Source: Hemicentrotus pulcherrimus (Eukaryota > Echinodermata > Echinoidea > Camarodonta > Strongylocentrotidae). Taken from it: a stretch of DNA of 20,288 bases. The notes beneath the pieces were generated by a model that saw only the letters and a program-made list of their open reading frames with translations, made no database searches and was not told where the DNA came from. The stretch lies in the NCBI GenBank assembly GCA_003118195.1, contig BEXV01001965.1, positions 56,612 through 76,899 on the forward strand, in the 5' to 3' direction. Of the stretch, positions 1 to 8,916 are shown in pieces (position 1 is the stretch's first letter; every line of letters starts with the position of its first letter). The position numbers and the translations under genes are program-made.

Positions 1-29
1 AAATATATTTTTTTTTTTTTTTTTTAAAA

Positions 30-61
<32 letters not shown>

Positions 62-76
62 GGGGGGGGGGGGGGG
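1..76 (+). repeat. Homopolymer block at window edge (poly-T then 15 G)
   Basis: Long T and A runs are followed by a run of 15 G (62-76). It looks like a contig end or low-quality sequence rather than biology. Confidence 0.85.
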
Positions 77-99
77 AAACTGGCACCTACAACTCCCGG

Positions 100-340
100 C
101 CAAAGTGAGGGACAAGAAGAGATTCTGTGAGTTCCATGAAGAATTCTTAAACTAAACACTAGTCAACAACAACGATGTCCAAACTTCATAATCTCCTTCG
201 GTCAGAATTGGACGCTTCTTTTAGTCTGCCAACTCTCAGGAGCTAGCACAGTGGGAGACTAGGTTGCATGGTTATGTACGAGAACTAAGTACGGGCAATT
301 CACCAGAAAGTGCCTAGTACTTTATCAATATTTATTGGGA
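100..340 (+). pseudogene. Tc1-like transposase HTH region, degraded
   Basis: The stretch aligns at nucleotide level with the better-preserved Tc1-like frame at 6160-6370. Matching landmarks are TTCCATGAAGAATTC, GTCAGAATTGGACGC, CAACTCTCAGGAG, TGTACGAGAACTAAGTACGG and CAATT..CGAAAG. It would encode the second helix-turn-helix of a Tc1/mariner DNA-binding domain, but stops and shifts break it. Confidence 0.6.
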
Positions 341-358
341 GAGAATAAATGCTCGAGA

Positions 359-655
359 CTAGTACAGGGTTCCATATCTCTCTCTTTAAACAAGATCGGT
401 TTCTGAGACAGGAGTTCCAGTATACATGGCCCTGTAGATCGAGGGAGTGATTTGTGGCCCCTGTTGGGGGTATTTCGCTTCAAAATTGCAACTCATTATA
501 ATGTTAATTCAATTGTATACCTAGTACAGGGTTACATCTCTCTTTACTCGAGGTCGGTATCTGAGACAAGAGTTCCAGTATACCTGGCCTCTGTAGAGGG
601 ATTGATTTGTGGCCCTAGCTGTTCAGGATATTTGGCTACCAAATTTGTAACTAAA
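359..655 (+). repeat. Tandem direct repeat, two copies of about 135 bp, offset 162
   Basis: Copy one (361-497) and copy two (523-655) share AGTACAGGGTT, TCTGAGACA.GAGTTCCAGT, ATAC.TGGCC, CTGTAGA and TGATTTGTGGCCC in order. No protein family was recognised; a 77-codon open frame across it is not convincing. The 336-360 stretch GGGAGAGAATAAATGCTYGAG recurs at 847-869. Confidence 0.75.
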
Positions 656-973
656 ACATTCATTAAATTTCATGAATTCTATTGAAACTGCAGTGTGCAG
701 TGCACCAATAGTATTAATGCTACACATAGAACATGCGATGGAGTGGAACCTTAAATAAAATGAAATTTACTTTTCTAATAATTTCTTTATTAATTCTTTT
801 TCTTCCATATCAATCTGCATGGCATGTCTTGTCATGACTGGATACTGGGAGAGAATAAATGCTTGAGACTTTGAATGCGGAATGGTAGACAAAGCCCAGG
901 CAGTGGACCCGGTTGCTTCATGAGTCTGTGAAAAACTGATCCTTGCAGAGGAACTTGCAGCACTCAGTACGAC

Positions 974-1268
974 CAGTGCACTCTTTACTTTGCACAGCAC
1001 TCTCTTCACCCGCTCTTTCTTCCCGTCTCCTCTCCTCCTTTTGTAAGGCAGGTATCACTTCAAGCTCTGCTTACGATATAGATCTTCTGCATTCTCCCAC
1101 TTTTCCTTCTTTTCAAATACGATTTATTGCACTATTGATTATTTATATTTATTTATTTGCGAATTACTACTTGTATTACTTATCATTATATTGCTAAAAT
1201 GTATTCATTGTTATTTTTGTTATTGTTTATGGAAAATGCAGAAATAAAACTTAAAACTGAAAACTGAA
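974..1268 (+). repeat. 285-bp dispersed repeat, copy 1 (probable retroposon 3' end)
   Basis: It starts CAGTGCACTCTTTACTTTGC and shares a pyrimidine-rich core and ATGGAAAATGCAG with the second copy. It contains AATAAA (1243-1248) and finishes in a short AAACTGAA-type tandem tail. A polyadenylation signal followed by a simple tail suggests the 3' end of a non-LTR element. Open frames here are low-complexity. Confidence 0.7.
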
Positions 1269-1289
1269 TACTGAAATATGAATTTCTGA

Positions 1290-1800
1290 AAGAGGAGGCT
1301 GAGAGGAGACTAGGTTGGATGTGCACGAGAAGGAAATACGGGCAACTTATACGAAAGAGCAACCGTGAAGCCAGACATTGAAAACGTAGTCGACTTCAGG
1401 AATGTCATTTTCACTGACGAGTGTATACTGTATACTTAGAAAATGACAGCTCAATTCACTTCCGTCGTGCTAATGAGCAGGCTAAGAAGAAGGGGAAACC
1501 CAAGCACCAGACAAAGATAAGGTGGAAAGAAAACAACGAATGACAAGAACTTGCCTCATCTGTGATCAGAAAGAACAATCGTGCAGCCAGACTTGCTTTC
1601 GCTGTTACTACTGTGGAAAGCGAAGTCGACTTCAGGAACGTAATATTCACTGATAATTGTACTGTACTTAAAAAATGACAGCTCAATTTAATTTCGTGGT
1701 GCTAATGAGCAGGCTAAGAAGAAGGGGAAACCCAAGCACCAGACGAAGATAAGGTGGAAAGAAAACAATGAATGACGAGAACTTGTCTCATATGTAATGC
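1290..1800 (+). pseudogene. Tc1-like transposase fragment, tandemly duplicated (offset 232)
   Basis: Two direct copies, 1352-1566 and 1567-1799. Each encodes the run IRK.NR.ARLAFA, then (I/V)IFTD, then ENDSSI.FR.ANEQAKKKGK and PKHQTKIRWKENNE. This is the stretch of a Tc1/mariner transposase around the first catalytic Asp. Copy 1 lacks about 20 bases after CCAGAC and copy 2 reads FTDN instead of FTDE. Both frames have stops. Confidence 0.68.
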
Positions 1801-2000
1801 GAAAACAGATCACCTATATTGGAGTCGAAAGCACCTAGACCTTGGGGAGGCAGCCAAGACAAGTTACCAATAAGCAGGAATTTCAAGTCGAGGCTGTCCT
1901 ATCGTAGAGACCTTGGTTTAAAAGTCACATGGGTAGCAGACAAAGTGAGCTAACATGTTAGACTAGGAGGTGGATTGACTCGTTAGGAAAACACCCGTGA

Positions 2001-2228
2001 CGCAGTGACTCTGAAGGTACGGTAGATTATGCTATTTGCAATAAGAAGAAAGGACAGTTGAGCATTCTGACTCAAAATGGTTATATTTACAATCACTATA
2101 AATTGAAAGAAAATGGACAGAAGTTTACCTGTCTTGTTGACATTCATTTGCTGTTAAATGTTACAGAGAAAGATGCAATTTCTTATCAACATTTTTTTCA
2201 ACTTGATTTCCAGGTTCTTTTCAATTGA
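2001..2228 (+). pseudogene. Possible FLYWCH-type zinc finger fragment
   Basis: A frame of 75 codons without ATG, closed by TGA, reads DSEGTVDYAICNKKKGQLSI, then LTQNGYIYNHYKL and ENGQKFTCLVDIH. The spacing (aromatic, KG.L, GY.Y, C, H) recalls a FLYWCH finger, a module linked to Mutator-like transposons, but the W position is F and the rest is weak. The preceding 1801-2000 shows nothing recognisable. Confidence 0.33.
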
Positions 2229-2339
2229 TGCATGGGGAAGAGGAAAGCCTTTCCCAGGCTACAATGTCACGACTAGTAAAGGCAATTTCAATAGCGATTG
2301 CAACAAGAAAAGATCAATGCATTTCTCATGACAAAACTC

Positions 2340-2700
2340 ATGAGGTAGCTATAGTTCTTTGAGGAGATATTAAAAAATCTTTCCTCCAATTTGCTAGAGC
2401 AAAATGTCTGAACATAAGAGGGGCAATGAAACTTTTATCTTTGACGGTATGATGAGGTAGGAATAATTCATCTAGGAGATACTAAAAAACACTCTCCTCC
2501 AATTTGCTAGAGCAAATTATACAAACATAATTAGAAATTTATCATCCTTGTTACTCTCCTTGTCCATTGTCCCATTTTTTCTTCAAAAGAGGAATGCAGC
2601 TCAAATTATAACTCGGGCTGATGATCGAGACGGCAGTAATGGAGGAGTTTGTTATGGAGCAGAGACGAGGGGAGATATCTGCAACATCCATCCTAACAGG
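2340..2700 (+). repeat. Composite repeat: Tc1-like C-terminal piece joined to unknown segment, copy 1
   Basis: The Tc1 part (2424-2520) parallels FDGIMR, FFIEE(I/V)LKNTLLP and RAKY.NI seen in other copies. From about 2520 it runs into a segment (TTGTCCCATTTTTTCTTCAA, ATTATAACTCGGGCTGATG, GTAATGGAGGAGTTT) repeated at 7200-7380. A second, slightly different Tc1 scrap (2342-2420) precedes it. Confidence 0.65.
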
Positions 2701-3495
2701 GAGAGAGGCATTAGCCAGCATGTTGGGGGAACTTACCAAACTACCCCGAGTAACTCTCAGAGGGAATTACCATCCCAACTCAAGCATCTTCATCTACATG
2801 TATATCGAACTCTGAAGCCTCGCCTACATGTAACTACCTGCCTCAGCTCCCATCTACATCTACAGCCTCCATCTACCAGCCTCAGCTTCCATCTACATCT
2901 ACAGCCTCCATCTACCAGCCTCAGCTCCCATCTATATACCGGTATACAGCCTCCATCTACCAGCCACAGCTCCCATCTACATATACAGCCTCCATCTACC
3001 AGCCTCAGCTCCCATCTACATGTACATATACAGCCTCCATCTACCAGCCTCAGCTCCTATCTACATCCAACTGGGAATTGCCTAACTACCTGTCTCAGCT
3101 CCCTCCTTGTGCCTCCATCCATACCCCCCAATCAGATCCCTACACCCATCTTCCCTGACCCTCTAGCTTGTGAACCTATCGTCTCACGAGTAGTTCGTGA
3201 GGTGAGGAAGCACTTGGACGCTGCCTCGCCTAAGTTGGCGAGCCTGGAGCGCCTACTCACGAGTACTCCTGATCGTGATTTTGATCACCCTCCACCCATC
3301 ATCGATAGCGTTAACTACCATCAATCAATTATTGTAAGCTTTAATATCAAGATGGCATACAGCATGCCACACAGCACGCCGCAACTCTTAGGAAAGAGAG
3401 GGTATTTCACGACCGGAGGCATCCCTTGGACCTATATGACGATGAACAAATGTTCAAATTGTATAGGTTCAGCAGGCAGGGATGTCTTCATCTAA
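2548..3495 (+). pseudogene. Long open frame (315 codons) over minisatellite, probably transposon-derived
   Basis: The frame is uninterrupted for 315 codons, the longest in the window. Residues 1-95 cover the composite repeat, about 106-175 the PPSTSLSSHLH minisatellite, and about 185-270 a normal-looking stretch (PPNQIPTPIFPDPLACEPIV, VREVRKHLDAASPKLASLER). Its C-terminal end is read in the wrong frame relative to the Harbinger signature that overlaps it. I do not recognise the family. It may be the remains of an N-terminal or accessory Harbinger reading frame; I would not call it a working gene. Confidence 0.3.
2866..3070 (+). repeat. Minisatellite with 39- and 45-bp units
   Basis: Units begin CCTCCATCTACCAGCC at 2866, 2905, 2950, 2989 and 3034, that is steps of 39, 45, 39 and 45. 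A degenerate leading unit is at about 2827. Each step is a multiple of three, so the open frame is preserved (QPPSTSLSSHLH and variants). Confidence 0.85.
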
Positions 3496-3660
3496 TAACC
3501 GGTTTTCCAGAAGGATCACCCATAGGACCCAGAGAAACCACGCATTACCCCCCAGTTTGCCAGTTTTTGTTGCCCTACGTTTTTTTGCCACTGGCTCTGT
3601 CATGGATTGCACAAGCTGCATCCATGGCATTCACATCTCAACTACGTCCTGACCGGTACG
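3381..3660 (+). pseudogene. PIF/Harbinger (HARBI1-like) transposase N-terminal fragment
   Basis: The frame gives HPLDLYDDEQMFKLYRFSRQ then GCLHLI, the typical N-terminal stretch of Harbinger nucleases. A frame change near 3500 is followed by RTQRNHALPP and VFVALRFFATGSV, the usual next segment. The catalytic domain is not here. The family cuts at 3-bp TWA targets. It is dead by frameshift. The region 3666-4340 after it holds only unconvincing open frames (the longest 144 codons). Confidence 0.75.
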
Positions 3661-4342
3661 GATAGAGTGACTCTCGCCCTCTGCGAAATCCGGAATGAGG
3701 CAACTGATTTGCAATTGATCTCAATTCTTCAAAATGGCGGCTGGTGGGAGGAATGTCCCAGACAAAATACATCCATTTGTTCATCTTTCATAGAAAAAAA
3801 TTTAAAAAAAAGAAAAAAGAACAGATTCCATAACGCTGAAGTGAAGAGAACAACTTCAAGGAGCAGAGCCCTGAACAGGGAAATCCAAGTATGTATAGCT
3901 TTAAACCTCTTCGCCAAGGGGTCAATTTTTCGACGAGATAGGGACCAACCATCATGTAGATGTCGCCACGGTAAGCCGCAGTGTGTACAGTATGACACAA
4001 GCTCTATGCAACATCAAGAAAGATGTTATCATTCATTTTGATGATAATGAATTTATTAATTATAAAAAAAATTGTTAAACATCCAAGAACTGCTAAATCT
4101 CTCACCAAGCCATACATGTACATGTATGTCAACAAGGCTTTACTTGACGAGTTATTTTATATGTCGTTTAGAATAAATTCTTTTCCATATTTCATCATCG
4201 GGATCTGATGTCGTCAATGAAAGAACATGGGATGGAGGACGCAGATATTCAAGCAACTTTTGACTCTGTCAATGGAAATGCATATGTAATACTTTCAAAC
4301 AAAAACGAAAACAGTGGTAAACATTCTGGCAGAAGACACGCG

Positions 4343-4628
4343 CAGTGCACTCTTTACTTTGCACAGCACTCTCTTCACCCGCTCTTTCTTCCCCTCTCCT
4401 CTCCTCCTTTTGAAAGGCCGGTATCATTTCAAGCTCTGCTTACGATATCGGTCTTCTGCATTCTCCCACTTTTCCTTCTTTTCAAATACGATTAATTGCA
4501 CTATTGATTATTTACATTTATTTATTTGTGAATTACTACTTGTATTATCATTATATTGCTAAAATGTATTCATTGTTATTTTTGTTATTGTTTATGGAAA
4601 ATGCAGAAATAAAACTTGAAACTGAATA
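4343..4628 (+). repeat. 285-bp dispersed repeat, copy 2
   Basis: Nearly identical to 974-1268, with small indels (TTGAAAGGC against TTGTAAGGC; one four-base deletion near 4548). AATAAA is at 4608-4613, then ACTTGAAACTGAA. The two copies are 3.37 kb apart in the same orientation. Confidence 0.72.
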
Positions 4629-4752
4629 TCCAAGAGCTACTGAATCTCTTTGTAACCCTTCATTTCCTTCCCAAAAGGTGTTGCGATTTCCTTAGAACAA
4701 CCTAGTTTAGGATTTACATAATTTATATAAAGATTACAAAAGCAAATTAGCT

Positions 4753-5020
4753 ATGTACTCTTGCATGATGGCCGGCAACCACTTACTTTTGGTGTTCTTC
4801 TTGAGCAGAAGGCCTGCTCGACAAGGAAGTGCTCCAGCGATTCTTACGTCATCGCGAATGGGAGAATGTACTGTCTATCCTAACTGCAGCATGGTGCATG
4901 TTTTGTATGGGGGTGCAGCGCACCCTACAGTGATTGCCAATCTCCAAATATCTGATGTACAGGAGCGTGTGGTACACAAGGACCAAGTTCTATTGAAGGT
5001 TTGTAGGTACAACAGGTAAA
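4753..5020 (+). other. Open frame of 88 codons before the Harbinger catalytic fragment, unrecognised
   Basis: It begins MYSCMMAGNHLLLVFFLSRR and ends KVCRYNR before a TAA. Just after, GTAAAACACA...TTTACCGACAG could be a small intron whose acceptor opens the Harbinger KFPETMGEVRTAQVDF frame at about 5047. If so this may be an upstream exon of the transposase, but no motif proves it. Confidence 0.25.
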
Positions 5021-5040
5021 ACACATAATTACTCTTTACC

Positions 5041-5335
5041 GACAGGTGATCAAATTCCCTGAAACAATGGGAGAGGTCAGAACAGCACAGGTCGATTTTT
5101 TCAACCTTGCTGGAATGCCAAACGTTGTTGGAGCAGTTGATCGCACACATGTATGGGGCTCCTCTGGGCGCCGAGGAGTACGTCTTTGTCAATAGCAAGG
5201 GGAAGCATTCAATAAACGTGCGGCTGATCTGTAACGCAAGTTACAGGATCACAAACGTGGTTGCAAGATGGCCTGGGAGGACTTATGACGGCAGAATATT
5301 GAGGGTTTGTGAAGGCTTTATCAGCATCTCTGATC
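5041..5335 (+). pseudogene. PIF/Harbinger transposase catalytic fragment, copy 1
   Basis: It reads IKFPETMGEVRTAQVDFFNL, AGMPNVVGAVDRTHV and then, after an 8-base deletion, GAPLGAEEYVFVNSKGKHSI, NVRLICNASYRITNVVARWP and GRTYDGRIL. These hold the first catalytic Asp (GAVD; G of DGTHV changed to R) and the second (TYD) of the Harbinger DDE nuclease. The third acidic residue is missing because the frame runs straight into Tc1-like sequence. Confidence 0.82.
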
Positions 5336-5344
5336 ACTGAGTCG

Positions 5345-5835
5345 AATCAAAGGAGCTAGCTTCTCATGATCATGGGTCACTTCACGCACTTGGTATGGGC
5401 AGATGATTAGAAAGATGAATAAAGCAGGCAGATTGGCATTTCAGTAGAGTCCAGCGACATGCTAGAAACTGGTGTTTTTACCGAAGTAAGTACATTCTAC
5501 GTGGAGAGCATTGGGTACCAGTTTCGGAAACAACTGAACAATGGAGGAAGCATGGCAAGCCGAAAAACACACCGCCAAAGTCAACATATGGGGTGGAGTA
5601 AGCAACAAAACTAATCTTTGACGGCATAATGAGGAAAGAGTTCTTCATAGAGGAGGTACTAAAAAACACTTAACTACCATTGGTGAGAGCAAAATATTTG
5701 AACATAAAATCATATTTTTCACTCTGGAGGCAAAAGTAAAATTAAAATATGTCAAAGAGAACTGTTCTTCACAGTTACATTGGACGCTAGTAATAGTTGC
5801 TGCAAAATGGAGACATCAAGATCTAGGAGTAAAGC
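5345..5835 (+). pseudogene. Tc1-like transposase fragment fused behind Harbinger, copy 1
   Basis: Pieces of all three frames give IRKMNKAGRLAF, GVFTEVSTFYVES, KVNIWGGVS and LIFDGIMRKEFFIEE. The last two are the WGG and FDG..R core of Tc1/mariner. The FTDE Asp is lost (TEV). After AKYLNIKS similarity to Tc1 ends, and 5710-5835 is a segment also found in copy 2. Confidence 0.7.
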
Positions 5836-5944
5836 AACTGGAAAAATTCAGAGAGATACTATCTAATCAAACTAATTGAAGCCAAGGTCAGCATAATAAA
5901 CAACAGGAAAACAAACTACAAAACAAACATAGCAAAGGAAAAGC

Positions 5945-6490
5945 ATGGGAAGAAAGTGCTGTTCTATAATGGTTCGTCCAGAGCATTACCGTATTGTTTC
6001 TTTATCCAAGCGTAAGCATATTATTTCATCATACCTAAACTCTGCATCGAGAAAGAAATTTATGATCTTGATATCTAAAGTGTACAGGGATACTAAGCCT
6101 CAGACGATAACACGCATTATTGAACATTTTTTTGAGACGGGAAGTTACAATAACAGACGTAAAAGTGACAGAAAGAGAAACTTGTCGGAAAATCACAAAG
6201 ATTTTCTGAATGAAACCCTCACCAAGAACAATGAGTGTAATGCTACGAAGTTGCAACATCTTTTGAATTCAGAATTAGGAGCTGACTTCAGTAGGCCAAC
6301 TATCAGGAGGCACTGTAAGACTCTCGACTGGTTGTGTACCAGAACAAAGTACGGTCAATTGATACGAAAGAACAATCGGGCTGCAAGACTTGCCTTTGCC
6401 ATCACAGCATTGGAAAAAGAGGTTAACTTTAACAACGTCATCTTTGCAAAAACACAATATTTCCTGGTATCTCAACTCTACTTCATGTGA
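5945..6490 (+). pseudogene. Tc1-like transposase N-terminal half, 181 codons
   Basis: This is the best-preserved Tc1-like frame here. Residues about 10-60 form a first helix-turn-helix (SLSKRKHIISSYLNS, KPQTITRIIEHFFETGSYNN). RRKSDRKRNLSENHKDFLNE is the linker, and ATKLQHLLNSELGADFSRPT then IRRHCKTLDW a second helix-turn-helix. GQLIRKNNRAARLAFAITAL leads to NNVIFAKTQYF, where FTDE should be, so the first catalytic Asp is gone. A stop follows at about half the usual length of near 340. An AATAAA lies about 40 bases past the stop. The rest of 6491-6690 is featureless. Confidence 0.75.
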
Positions 6491-6694
6491 ATGTGTTTGG
6501 AATGTTTCCCGGCTAGATTTTAGCGAGGCTGAATAAATTCTTGTTTAAATTGTATATCTTGTTTCCAACGTTTGTGTTTATAGCTGTATCTCTACTGTTG
6601 GGACCCTGTCTCTTAAAGTCATTGAAGAAATTAGCTATAACTTGATAACTGTTACATGGCAGTAATTGATTTAATCTCTAATTTTAGACAAAAA

Positions 6695-6811
6695 GAAGAC
6701 TCCTGGACGTTTCGGAGAAGGGGGCTACAGAGCTGCAAAGCCAAGGTTTGCCTCTCTCCCAAGGAAAAAAATCTGCAGGGGCCCACCTAAGAGACCTCTG
6801 GCAAAAGATGG
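6695..6811 (+). repeat. Repeat pair GAAGACTCCTGGA..., copy 1
   Basis: It shares GAAGACTCCTGGAC, TTCRGAGAAGG, AGCCAAGGTTTGCC, TCTCCCA and GAGACCTCTGGCAAAAGATG with 8631-8730. A frame KTPGRFGEG..RAAKPRFAS is present in both but no family is recognised. Confidence 0.7.
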
Positions 6812-6929
6812 TGATGTTGGCAAGTTGAGACAAACGAGTTTTATAATATACAAAGGAAGAGATGTGTTATGCACAGGTTGCATCATCACAGTTTAGGGAA
6901 TAATGAGTTGGAAAAGAAGAATTTTTAAC

Positions 6930-7390
6930 TACTGCAATTTTCCTGGTGTTGTGGGTGCAATTGATTGCATCCACAAAGGCATCTCCAGAACAAATGAACA
7001 ATCGAGGAAGGGTGGCAGCCAGAAACACCCCGCCAAAGTCATTGTATGGGGTGGAGTAAACTGACGGGGGGCAACAAACTCCTCATCTTTGACAGTGTCA
7101 TGAGGTAGGAATAAATCATCGAGGAAATACTAAAAAATACTCTCCTCCCATTCGCTAGAGCAAGATATACGAACATAATTCGAAATTTTTCGTGCATGTT
7201 TCTCTCCTTAAACATTGTCCCTTTTTTCTTCAAAAAAGGAATGGAACTCTGGCTAATGAGACTGAAGTTCGAGGGCAGTTCAGTGTGGAAAAGAGGCAGC
7301 TCGCATTATAACTCGGGCTGATGTGACAGCAGTAATGGAGGAGTTTTGAGTGGAGAAGAGGCCAGGGGAGATATCCGCCAAATCCCTCCT
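6930..7390 (+). pseudogene. Harbinger scrap fused to Tc1-like piece and unknown segment
   Basis: FPGVVGAIDCIHKG (6939-6980) is the first-Asp motif of Harbinger, with DGTH changed to DCIH. It runs straight into NNRGRVAARNTP, then IVWGGVN and a broken FDSVMR (Tc1-like) to about 7185. From about 7185 to 7390 it repeats the unknown segment of 2520-2700 (CATTGTCCCTTTTTTCTTCA, TTATAACTCGGGCTGATG, GGGGAGATATC). A chimera of at least three parts. Confidence 0.6.
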
Positions 7391-7468
7391 AACAGTACCC
7401 CAACATTTACACAAAGATAGGTTGAGGAGCACAAAACTGCCTCATCAGCATGGGCGGCCAAGGTATAC

Positions 7469-7940
7469 TTGATCAAAGAAGAGTTCATACTCATGACGAT
7501 TTACATCAAGTTTGCTAGACCCTGTACACCTGGGTACAAGAGCACCAACAGCCCAGAGGAGGCAGTTTTCCTCCAGAAAAACAGAGAAGCCATCGAGAAT
7601 GTCTCCCAAGTATATCAACGGTTATGGACATCCACTGGCTTTCAGGGTAAATTCAATGCCACAATGCTAAGGCAATGCAAGAGGTAAGATCAACACAGGT
7701 TGATTATTTGAACCTTGCTGGAATGCCAAAAATTGTCGGAGCAGTTGACGGCACTCACGTTCAGCTGCATGGGGCTCCTCTGGGCGACGAGGCGTATGTC
7801 TTCATTAAAATTGCAAGGGAAAGCACTCCACTAATGTCCAACTTATTTGTAATGCGAGTTACAGAATAACAAACGTGGTGGCAAGATGGCCTGGTAGCAC
7901 TCATGACAGCAGAATATTGAGGGTTTGTGACGGCTTTATC
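7469..7940 (+). pseudogene. PIF/Harbinger transposase catalytic fragment, copy 2
   Basis: MQEVRSTQVDYLNLAGMPKI then VGAVDGTHVQLHGAPLGDEA keeps an intact first Asp motif (DGTHV). A frameshift within VFIKIARE is followed, in another frame, by NLICNASYRITNVVARWPGS and THDSRILRVCDG, with the second Asp. The part upstream (7469-7675, RPCTPGYKSTNSPEEAVFLQ, YQRLWTSTGFQGKFN) is an unrecognised open frame. The 7391-7468 stretch is blank. Confidence 0.8.
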
Positions 7941-7945
7941 AGCAT

Positions 7946-8467
7946 CTCTTAAGTCGAATCGAACGAGCTCGGTTCTCACGATCGTGGGTCACTACACGCA
8001 CTGATGGGCAGATTAGAAAGACAAATAAAGCAGGCAGACTGGCCTTTGCCATTAACTGCATAGAGTCGGGCGACATGCTCCAAAAAGGTGTTTTCACCGA
8101 CGAAAGTACATTCTACGTGGAGGGCATTGCGACGTACCAGTTCCGGGAACAACTGAACATAAAGGAAGCGTGGCTAGCCGAAATACCCCACCAAAGTCAA
8201 TGTATGGGGTGGAGTAAGCAGATCTTTGACGGCATAATAAGGACAGAGTTCTTCATCGAGGAGATACTAAAGAACACTTTACTACCATTCGGGAGAGCAA
8301 AATATCCAAACATAACATCATATTTTTCACTCTGGAGGCCAAAGAACATTAAAATATGTCAAAGAGAACTGTTCTTCACAGTTACATTGGACACTAATGA
8401 TAGCTGCTGCAAGATGGAGAAATCAAGATCTAGGAGTAAGAATATTCTAAGTCAAGAAATATTCTAA
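7946..8467 (+). pseudogene. Tc1-like transposase fragment fused behind Harbinger, copy 2
   Basis: The most complete frame of this class runs 8075-8467. It has GVFTDESTFYVEGIATYQFR with the first catalytic Asp intact, then EIPHQSQCMGWSKQIFDGII and RTEFFIEEILKNTLLPFGRA, then KYPNI. Preceding codons give QIRKTNKAGRLAFAINCIES. The QDN second-Asp motif expected after KYPNI is absent; unrelated sequence (YFSLWRPKNIKICQRELFFT) follows, as in copy 1. Confidence 0.75.
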
Positions 8468-8630
8468 GTCAAGACCTTTTCGGTCATCGGTTACTACAAA
8501 GAGAGTTGCTCCCTTGTAAAGTTTCTGGGAGATAGCATCTCTAAGGCCAGTTACTATAAGCGTTGGTTAAAGGAGTTTTGAAAGTAGCTCTGACCAGCAT
8601 TCGAGGCAGTGACTAAGTGTCTATTATTGG

Positions 8631-8730
8631 GAAGACTCCTGGACCCTTCAGAGAAGGCAGCAACAGAGCTGAGGAGCCAAGGTTTGCCCCTCTCCCAGGG
8701 CCCACCTGCGAGACCTCTGGCAAAAGATGG
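8631..8730 (+). repeat. Repeat pair GAAGACTCCTGGA..., copy 2
   Basis: Partner of 6695-6811, with about 15 bp fewer in the middle. A 73-codon open frame (KTPGPFREGSNRAEEPRFAP) crosses it. The adjoining 8735-8916 shows nothing recognisable. Confidence 0.7.
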
Positions 8731-8916
8731 TCTTCAGGGCCAAGAAATATAGGGACCAGAGGTCGATTACAGGTGAATGTCAAGATCGTTAAGGGCAAAC
8801 TACCATATTGTATCCATGAAAGTAGTCAACTATTATAAGTTCAAGTTTAAAACGAACACGTGGATTAGGCTGTTGATGTTTATATAACCGTCAACATCCC
8901 TAACCAAAGGTTCTAC

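Noticed and set aside
2780..3070. CRISPR-like array of spaced repeats
   Set aside because: It is a eukaryotic window and the repeats are contiguous minisatellite units without unique spacers.
3607..4041. 144-codon open frame beginning MHKLHPWHSH
   Set aside because: Low-complexity lysine/arginine-rich stretches, no recognised motif, and its start overlaps the frame-shifted Harbinger relic.
974..4628. LTR retrotransposon flanked by the 285-bp direct repeats
   Set aside because: No TG...CA ends, primer-binding site, gag or pol between them; the interval is Tc1 and Harbinger debris. AATAAA plus simple tail fits retroposon 3' ends better.
4875..5198. 107-codon minus-strand open frame
   Set aside because: It is antisense to the Harbinger catalytic fragment and has no family features.
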